A DNA stretch of 17,350 nt from Deinococcus sp. (GTDB taxonomy: Bacteria > Deinococcota > Deinococci > Deinococcales > Deinococcaceae): positions 1-17,350 of the forward strand of contig NZ_JANYGJ010000214.1 in NCBI RefSeq assembly GCF_025362455.1. Reading direction: 5' to 3'. Below, piece by piece: positions 9,284-17,350 of the stretch; the stretch's first letter is position 1, and each line of letters opens with the position of its first letter. The notes beneath the pieces are model-generated. The model made no database searches. It was not told the origin of the DNA and was given only the letters and a program-made list of their open reading frames with translations. The position numbers and the translations under genes are program-made.

Positions 9284-9339
9284 GACCCCTCTGCCCCTGT
9301 GGTAGAGGGGTGCTGCGGAGCAGCGGGGTGAGGGGTTCA
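9284..9339. repeat. Small dispersed palindromic repeat (REP/SNR-like)
   Basis: CCCCTCT (9286-9292) pairs with AGAGGGG (9304-9310); next to it GCTGC-GGA-GCAGC (9312-9324) forms a second hairpin; the outer arms TGACCCCTC and GAGGGGTTCA can also pair with one bulge. This CGGAGCAGCGGGGTGAGGGG type of sequence resembles small repeats I recall being dispersed in Deinococcus genomes. Only one copy is in the window, so family membership is from memory. Confidence 0.5.
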
Positions 9340-9410
9340 CCGGGCAGCGTACCCGCCCCTTGCATGGCATTCTTTTTCATCCGGTATCAGAAGGTCTCAG
9401 TGAAGTTTTA

Positions 9411-9562
9411 GGCCGTCGGCATTTGGGAACCTGTCAAACCCTGACAGTGGACTGAGCTTTGGTTGCTTAGCTTCGGGGGCGTTAAAAACTAATAACCTTG
9501 CAATTCAACGCGACGAGTGGGGATTTGGGCCGTCAGCATTTAGTTGCTTAGCTTCGGGGGCG
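9411..9562. repeat. Two-part direct repeat downstream of gdhA
   Basis: A 14-bp motif GGCCGTC(G/A)GCATTT occurs at 9411-9424 and 9528-9541. A perfect 20-bp motif beginning GTTGCTTAG occurs at 9462-9481 and 9543-9562. In the second unit the two motifs are almost adjacent; in the first they are separated by 37 bp including a hairpin. This looks like duplication followed by a deletion, or insertion of the hairpin segment in one unit. Confidence 0.65.
9431..9447. repeat. Short perfect hairpin in the gdhA-gdhB spacer
   Basis: CTGTCA, a 5-nt loop, and TGACAG form a 6-bp perfect stem. It lies between the two parts of the upstream direct-repeat unit and is absent from the second unit. Confidence 0.4.
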
Positions 9563-9607
9563 GCCCCTCAGCTCTCATGGCTCTACGGACGTAGGATTAA
9601 AATGCTC

Positions 9608-10870
<1,263 letters not shown>

Positions 10871-11007
10871 AGAGGTTCCTCCGACCTGGTGGCGTCGTGG
10901 ACGGCGGGGCAGGTCTTGTCTAGACGGGTTGGTCGCAGGAAGTACAGCCGAGCAGTCAGGGTTCGGCGCTGCCGGGTGGGTCACTATCGGCGAAGGTGAA
11001 CGAAAGC

Positions 11008-11565
11008 TCAGTGCAGTCCGTCCAGCACGGCCCGCAGCGACGCCTCCTGGGCCGGGGTGGCGGCGCCGCGCCCCTTCCACAGAATCTCGCCCTGCTGGCC
11101 CACCAGCAGCAGATGAATGGTGCTCATGTCGCGCTCGCCGATGGAGCGCATGAACGTCGCCCGGTCCAGGTACAGCGTGATGGTCACGTCGCGGGTGGCC
11201 TTGCTGGGAATTCCGGCCCGCATGCCGCCGTCGATAAACAGCCGCGCCAGGCCGTTACCCCGCGTCAGGGTGGGCAGCTCGTAGAACTTGAAGCCCGGAT
11301 ACTGCCCGGTCAGACGACTCACCGCCGGTCCCCAGGTATCGACCAGATCCTGATGCTCGCGCAGGAAGGCCAGCGCCACCAGGTTGACCCGGCCCCCGAA
11401 ATCGCCCGGCAGGTTGAAGGTGCGGCCTTCGAGATTCTTGCTGGTCACGTTGGGAAACCGGGGAGCGGCACTGGCCGGAGCGGTACTTTGCGCCAGCGTC
11501 CGGTTGGAGACCAGCCCGGCACCCAGCAGCGCCGCGCCCGTCAGTAGAATGGTTCGTGGGTTCAT
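11008..11565 (-). CDS. Exported thioredoxin-fold-like (ATP10/redoxin-like) protein
   Basis: 185 residues from the ATG at 11565. The N-terminus MNPRTILLTGAALLGAGLV followed by SNRTLAQS looks like a signal peptide or membrane anchor. The mature part, with FPNVTSKNLEGRTFNLPGDFGGRVNLVALAFLR, a later FYELPT, TITLYLD and IHLLLVGQQGEILWKGRG, has the beta-alpha-beta layout of redoxin-like proteins and resembles the ATP10 family, but there is no CxxC, so thiol chemistry is not indicated. Function is unknown. No ribosome binding site is seen; CATCAT 9 nt upstream is only near the TANNNT pattern. It is divergent from the membrane-protein gene at 11637 and 137 bp upstream of gdhA on the same strand, so it could share its transcript. 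Confidence 0.6.
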   Translation of the reverse strand: MNPRTILLTGAALLGAGLVSNRTLAQSTAPASAAPRFPNVTSKNLEGRTFNLPGDFGGRVNLVALAFLREHQDLVDTWGPAVSRLTGQYPGFKFYELPTLTRGNGLARLFIDGGMRAGIPSKATRDVTITLYLDRATFMRSIGERDMSTIHLLLVGQQGEILWKGRGAATPAQEASLRAVLDGLH

Positions 11566-11624
11566 AGCCAGATGATGCGCCCTGAACTGGGCCGGAGTCA
11601 GCGAGGCGGCTTGCAGGTGCGGGG

Positions 11625-11630
11625 TAGGCT
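11625..11630 (+). promoter_or_regulatory. -10 box (TANNNT) of the small membrane protein gene
   Basis: TAGGCT followed by 6 nt and the GTG start at 11637; no Shine-Dalgarno sequence at usable distance. Confidence 0.5.
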
Positions 11631-11636
11631 GAGGGT

Positions 11637-11987
11637 GTGCCAACGAATGCGGGGCGGTCTGGATTTTCGGCACGGAGTCTACAACTTCGGCTGCTGCTCG
11701 CCTGCGTTTTGGGCCTGCTCTCGTATCTCATCGCCACGCCGGAGCATCTGGTGCTCGCCGGAAACATGTGTGAGACAGCTTCGCAGATTCGCGGTCAGTG
11801 CCTGCACACCTCGACCGGCTGGGGCTGGCCGGTGGCGTTTATCGTGGACAACCTCGATATTTCCGTCATCAATCATCCCGGCGAGGAAGACCACTTCAGC
11901 CCCGGTTTCCTGGCGGTAGACATCCTGTTTTATTTCGCAGTGCTGACACTTCTTTCCGAGCTGTCGATCCGCTTTAGGCGGCGCTAA
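11637..11987 (+). CDS. Small membrane protein of unknown function
   Basis: 116 residues starting at GTG, chosen because TAGGCT lies 6 nt upstream (leaderless pattern). Two hydrophobic segments: LRLLLACVLGLLSYLIA (about 18-33) and GFLAVDILFYFAVLTLLSEL (about 90-109), with a Cys-containing loop between (MCETASQIRGQCLH) that could be disulfide-bonded outside the membrane, and a basic C-terminus FRRR. I do not recognise the family. Its TAA stop lies inside the left arm of structured element B, so element and gene 3' end overlap. Confidence 0.65.
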   Translation: MPTNAGRSGFSARSLQLRLLLACVLGLLSYLIATPEHLVLAGNMCETASQIRGQCLHTSTGWGWPVAFIVDNLDISVINHPGEEDHFSPGFLAVDILFYFAVLTLLSELSIRFRRR

Positions 11988-12060
11988 GTACGGCCAGGCT
12001 ACCGTTTTGGGATTCCGCAAAGGGCGCTCCATCCCTCCACTCCCGCCTGGCCGTACTTAG
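11984..12060. ncRNA. Structured hairpin element B (paralogue of the element at 6339-6411)
   Basis: Outer stem CTAAGTACGGCCAGGC (11984-11999) pairs perfectly over 16 bp with 12045-12060. Internal loops are TACCGTTTT (12000-12008) and TCCACTCCC (12036-12044), 9 nt each. Inner stem GGGAT/ATCCC (12009-12013 with 12031-12035) closes a 17-nt loop. A TTTT follows the right arm, so it could terminate the 11637-11987 transcript, but the 45-nt interior is long for a terminator. Its right end abuts a truncated copy of the 127-bp repeat. Confidence 0.65.
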
Positions 12061-12136
12061 TTTTGACTGAGCAGGACGCAGAATGGAGGCGCAGGGAGGC
12101 TGTTTTCCCCGTGGCGTAATTCGGAGTACTACTCTA
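12058..12136 (-). repeat. MITE-like repeat, copy 3 (truncated)
   Basis: On the minus strand this reads TAGAGTAG, then TACTCCGAATTACGCC and the rest of the left portion of the full copies, down to AAAACTA; the last ~50 bp, including the 11-bp hairpin and the right inverted end, are missing. The breakpoint TAG coincides with the end of element B's right arm. Confidence 0.75.
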
Positions 12137-12176
12137 AACACCGCATCCAGCAGGCGGCGACCCGCTGAAGGTAACA

Positions 12177-12201
12177 GCGCCCCGCGTCAGGCCAGGGGCG
12201 C
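12177..12201. repeat. GC-rich hairpin upstream of the rimP promoter
   Basis: GCGCCCC and GGGGCGC form a perfect 7-bp stem with an 11-nt loop, ending 7 bp before the TATACT box. It could end transcription arriving from upstream, but no clear T-run follows. Confidence 0.4.
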
Positions 12202-12213
12202 GTGGTTTATACT
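12185..12213 (+). promoter_or_regulatory. Promoter of the rimP-nusA-ylxR-infB operon
   Basis: A good -10 box TATACT lies at 12208-12213; the hexamer 17 bp upstream (CGTCAG) is a poor -35. Transcription would start near 12220, giving a leader of about 120 nt before the rimP ATG at 12340. Confidence 0.55.
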
Positions 12214-12218
12214 GGGCA

Positions 12219-12339
12219 GGCAAGTGGAGTGCAAGTCCCTGGTGGCAGGTCGTCAGACTGTGGGGGTGGGTGAGGTGGCCCACCCCTTGCCCGTGGGAGA
12301 GGTGGTGAAACACCCGCTGCAAGTAGGTGGGAACAACTT
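12219..12339 (+). promoter_or_regulatory. Structured 5' leader of rimP, candidate ribosome-binding-site switch
   Basis: GGCAAG (12219-12224) can pair with CTTGCC (12286-12291), enclosing a small CCTG-GTGG-CAGG hairpin and an 8-bp perfect hairpin GGGGTGGG/CCCACCCC (12263-12270 with 12279-12286). The 3' arm of that hairpin (CCCACC, 12279-12284) is also complementary to the rimP ribosome binding site (GGTGGG, 12326-12331), so two mutually exclusive folds exist, one hiding the site. Ligand or protein sensor is unknown. Confidence 0.4.
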
Positions 12340-12855
12340 ATGACAACTCAGAACCCGAACCCGACAACCCAACACGCGGCGGCACCCAGCAAGGCCACCC
12401 AGAGCCAGATGACCCAGAGCCTCTCGGCCATCGCCGCGCAGGTCTTCGCGCCGCTGGAGCTGGAACTGCTCGAAGTCCAGGTCCAGAATCCGGGCCGCCA
12501 CCCCACCGTGCTCGTCCGCATCGACCGCCTGGACGAGCAGCCGGTGTCGGTCGAGGATCTCCAGATCGCCAGCCGGGTACTGGGCGACGAACTCGACCGG
12601 CTCGACTTGGTGAAAGGCGAGTACCACCTGGAATTCGAATCGCCCGGCCCCAAACGGCCCCTGACCCGCACGCGCCACTTCGAGCGGATGCTGGGCTTAC
12701 AGGCGCGGGTGCGCGGCGAGGGCCAGGCGTTCACCGCCCCGATCAAAGCCGTGGACGGCAATCAGGTCACCTTCGACGTGCTGGGCGAGGACGTGACCCT
12801 GACCATCGGGCAGTTTCAGGGCAACCTGGCCGAGTTTCCGCCGGAGCACCGCTGA
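12340..12855 (+). CDS. rimP: Ribosome maturation factor RimP
   Basis: 171 residues. RimP assists late 30S subunit assembly in the cytoplasm. Seen: the N-terminal domain (APLELELLEVQVQNPGRHPTVLVRIDRLDEQPVSVEDLQIASRVLGDELDRLD) with the family's EYHLEFESPGPKRPLTRTRHFERMLG motif, then a C-terminal beta domain. A Thr/Gln/Ala-rich N-terminal tail of about 25 residues precedes the conserved part. The ATG at 12340 is preceded by AGGTGG. Order rimP-nusA-ylxR-infB is the near-universal bacterial arrangement. nusA begins 76 bp downstream. Confidence 0.95.
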   Translation: MTTQNPNPTTQHAAAPSKATQSQMTQSLSAIAAQVFAPLELELLEVQVQNPGRHPTVLVRIDRLDEQPVSVEDLQIASRVLGDELDRLDLVKGEYHLEFESPGPKRPLTRTRHFERMLGLQARVRGEGQAFTAPIKAVDGNQVTFDVLGEDVTLTIGQFQGNLAEFPPEHR

Positions 12856-12931
12856 GCATACCCGACACCGCCACACTTCAACACCCCAACCCGGCCAGCA
12901 CCCCGGCTGGGAACAACCCAAAGGAAGTGAG

Positions 12932-14125
<1,194 letters not shown>

Positions 14126-14128
14126 GCC

Positions 14129-14497
14129 GTGAGCGCCGAGCCTGTCTCCCCTGCTGAGCACGTCCCCGAACGCAGTGCTAAGCACGTCCCAGAGCGCAGT
14201 TGCGTGGCCTGCCGCCGCCGCCGCCCCCAGGGCGAATTCCGGCGCTTCATCCGGAGCGAATCCGGCTGGACGGTAGTGAGCAAAGGGGCGAGCAAGGGGC
14301 AGGCAGGCCGGGGCGCCTACGTCTGCGCGGATACCCCTGCCTGCTGGGCGGAAAAGCGCCTCAAGCGGGCCTTCGGGGCGCAGGCAGAAGCGATCAGCCA
14401 AAGCCTTCAGACCACGGCACTGAAGCGAACAACGGACGGGAGTAGACTCGTCCCCAACACTCCAGCACCTCACAACCCAACACCCACAACTCAGTAG
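14129..14497 (+). CDS. ylxR: YlxR-family RNA-binding protein
   Basis: 122 residues from a GTG at 14129, three bases after the nusA stop, with AGGAG 6 nt upstream inside nusA. Core YlxR motif: SCVACRRRRPQGEFRRFIRS, then GRGAYVCADTPACWAEKRLKRAF (consensus CxxCRxRxP...GRGAYxCxxxxC). YlxR (RnpM in Bacillus) is a small nucleic-acid-binding protein reported to affect RNase P. Oddities: an N-terminal tandem duplication of eight residues (AEHVPERS/AKHVPERS, 14153-14200) and a Pro/Thr/Asn-rich tail coded by a nearly G-free stretch. Confidence 0.93.
   Translation: MSAEPVSPAEHVPERSAKHVPERSCVACRRRRPQGEFRRFIRSESGWTVVSKGASKGQAGRGAYVCADTPACWAEKRLKRAFGAQAEAISQSLQTTALKRTTDGSRLVPNTPAPHNPTPTTQ
14153..14200. 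repeat. 24-bp tandem duplication within ylxR
   Basis: Units 14153-14176 and 14177-14200 differ at 3 of 24 positions and encode AEHVPERS and AKHVPERS. In frame, just before the Cys motif. Confidence 0.8.
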
Positions 14498-14565
14498 CAC
14501 CACCCTCCCCTGCGACCCACTGAAGCACCAGACCCACCCAAGCTCACGCGGCGCAGCCAACTCAC
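14454..14565 (+). other. C/A-rich, G-poor segment between ylxR and infB
   Basis: The end of ylxR and the 82-bp spacer to infB are rich in C and A with very few G, so the RNA should be unstructured. Such C-over-G segments are typical of Rho loading (rut) sites. A shorter C/A-rich stretch lies between rimP and nusA (12856-12925). Function is inferred from composition only. Confidence 0.4.
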
Positions 14566-14579
14566 CCGGAGGTGAGGAC

Positions 14580-16442
<1,863 letters not shown>

Positions 16443-16458
16443 GGTAGGAGTGTGAGCG

Positions 16459-16495
16459 AGCGGGCCGCCCTGGGAATGGGTGGCCCGCTTTTGTT
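16459..16495 (+). terminator. Rho-independent terminator after infB
   Basis: AGCGGGCC (16459-16466) pairs perfectly with GGCCCGCT (16482-16489), with an inner CCC/GGG pairing, followed by TTTTGTT. It begins 17 bp after the infB stop. The T-run overlaps the stop codon of the convergent gene. Confidence 0.9.
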
Positions 16496-17180
16496 ATAGG
16501 TATTGCGGATAGTAGTGATGGATGATGGTGCGAACTCGCTCGCAAACGTCTTCAACTTCTGGATTCAGGCCAAATGTAGAGGCGACAGCGAGGCCCGCTT
16601 CGATTTTCTGCCCTACCGGAACGGAGTAAAGCCACGCCATGAGCTGCTGGGTTTGCTGCGGACGGCTTTCCCAGAAGGCGCCCGCCTCATACTTCAGTCC
16701 TTCCTCTCGCCAGCCAAAGTCTATAAACAGAATGAGATGTGTTATTGCGGCGGCGCTCTCATCCTTGAACCAACGATCCAGATAAGGGGCAAGATTGTCT
16801 TCCGCTTGTGCAATGCTGGACAGCGCCTCATCCGCTCTGGTATCAGAATATTCTGATAGCCGGGCCAGTGTTTGGACCCACCAGGCCATCAAAAACTCCT
16901 CGATAGCCTGCTGCTCCGCTTCGAGCCAGGTTCTCCGATCTCCATACGTCAACTTGCTCAGGACGATCTCCGAATCAGTAAGCAGTTCGCGTTCTGTCAT
17001 CAGCTCCAGCAGACGCGGCAAGACGTACTTGAACAGGTCCACATCGCCAACGGTAGTCGGGGCGTGTAAGGCGTACCCGTCGAGTTCCTTCGCTGAAACC
17101 TCCCGCAGAGGCTTACGCCGTAGCGCACCCAGTTCTTCTTCCGGATTACGATACGGCGACGTCTCCACCTCACCTGGCAA
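16494..17180 (-). CDS. Hypothetical protein, probably 5'-disrupted by a repeat
   Basis: 228 residues if started at the TTG at 17180. Visible blocks: TTVGDVDLFKYVLPRLLELM, LSKLTYGDRRTWLEAEQQAIEEFLMAWW, ITHLILFIDFGW and a helical C-terminus ending HHYYPQYL. It resembles a family of uncharacterised helical proteins; I assign no function. The homologous-looking frame continues upstream of 17180 without a stop (SKAVNQLYKVFAACPLPGE) into the 127-bp repeat, where no ATG, GTG or TTG occurs before an in-frame TGA near 17292. The native start therefore seems lost; the TTG lacks a clear ribosome binding site. Base composition is visibly more A/T-rich than the rest of the window, suggesting acquisition by transfer. 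Confidence 0.6.
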   Translation of the reverse strand: MPGEVETSPYRNPEEELGALRRKPLREVSAKELDGYALHAPTTVGDVDLFKYVLPRLLELMTERELLTDSEIVLSKLTYGDRRTWLEAEQQAIEEFLMAWWVQTLARLSEYSDTRADEALSSIAQAEDNLAPYLDRWFKDESAAAITHLILFIDFGWREEGLKYEAGAFWESRPQQTQQLMAWLYSVPVGQKIEAGLAVASTFGLNPEVEDVCERVRTIIHHYYPQYL

Positions 17181-17221
17181 TGGACAGGCGGCAAAGACCT
17201 TGTAGAGCTGATTTACCGCTT

Positions 17222-17348
17222 TAGAGCAGTACTCCGAATTACGCCACGGGGAAAACAGCCTCCCCGCGCCTCCATTCTGCGTCCTACTCAGTCAAAACTA
17301 CTCGCTCCGCTCGGTCATAAAAAGGGTCTTTTTATGACATCTGCTCTA
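17222..17348 (+). repeat. MITE-like 127-bp repeat, copy 4 (full length)
   Basis: Same ends, length and 11-bp hairpin (17314-17338) as copy 1, with two substitutions in the central part (near 17286 and 17292). Its left end abuts the 5' end of the gene at 16494-17180; the window ends 2 bp after its right end. Confidence 0.8.
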
Positions 17349-17350
17349 AG

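Larger units (their letters stand above)
9130..9607. other. 478-bp spacer between gdhA and gdhB
   Basis: No credible gene is seen. It holds, in order, the gdhB ribosome binding site, the 15-bp tandem units, a palindromic repeat, an A/T-rich stretch (9362-9410), a hairpin and the two-part direct repeat. On the minus strand the gdhA mRNA would read through all of this to reach gdhB. I see no strong intrinsic terminator after gdhA, only a weak GGGG-CCCC hairpin at about 9556-9567 with no T-run. Confidence 0.55.

Noticed and set aside
12219..12262. Possible cobalamin riboswitch in the rimP leader (GTGCAAGTCC ... CAGACTGT)
   Set aside because: The resemblance is limited to two short pieces; the B12-box sequence and the upstream half of the core are absent, and rimP is not a cobalamin-related gene.

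Overview
The window looks like chromosomal DNA from a Deinococcus-type bacterium. It is GC-rich and carries adjacent paired glutamate dehydrogenase genes of the Thermus/Deinococcus kind, a rimP-nusA-ylxR-infB operon with a short NusA and a short IF2, small dispersed repeats, and several genes whose start codon lies 6-7 nt after a TANNNT box, the leaderless arrangement described in Deinococcus. The genus is an inference from these traits; no rRNA or tRNA gene is visible.

Layout. Positions 1-3250 (minus strand) hold a surface-polysaccharide sugar-nucleotide operon: a DegT-type aminotransferase, a membrane-anchored CapD/FlaA1-type 4,6-dehydratase, and a UDP-glucuronate 4-epimerase-like gene. It is broken twice. 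The aminotransferase has a frameshift near 2312-2321, and an apparent deletion joins the 5' two-thirds of the capD-like gene to a 5'-truncated epimerase near 793-805. Either the locus is decaying or the assembly is faulty here. Positions 3249-3663 are non-coding. Positions 3664-4644 hold a gene of the family usually labelled quinate 5-dehydrogenase.

Positions 4758-7818 are a patchwork: a 127-bp repeat, a GNAT acetyltransferase, an unknown protein, a 3'-truncated DinB-like gene, a short ORF with a signal-like N-terminus, and a DUF998-like membrane protein. Positions 7816-10870 (minus) encode gdhA (regulatory-type subunit) then gdhB (catalytic-type subunit), separated by 478 bp of repeats and leader. 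A thioredoxin-like/ATP10-like exported protein and a divergent small membrane protein follow (11008-11987).

Positions 12208-16495 (plus) are the translation/transcription-factor operon rimP-nusA-ylxR-infB, with a roughly 120-nt structured leader and a strong intrinsic terminator. The last gene (16494-17180, minus) is AT-richer, of unknown function, and appears to have lost its start codon to another 127-bp repeat copy.

The most interesting signals are non-coding. First, two hairpin elements (6339-6411 and 11984-12060) share the same architecture, with almost identical 9-nt internal loops, while their stems differ in sequence but remain perfectly paired. This is the signature of a structured RNA or DNA element family. 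Second, a MITE-like 127-bp repeat occurs as two near-identical full copies and one truncated copy, plus a remnant; one copy supplies a promoter box and another removes a start codon.
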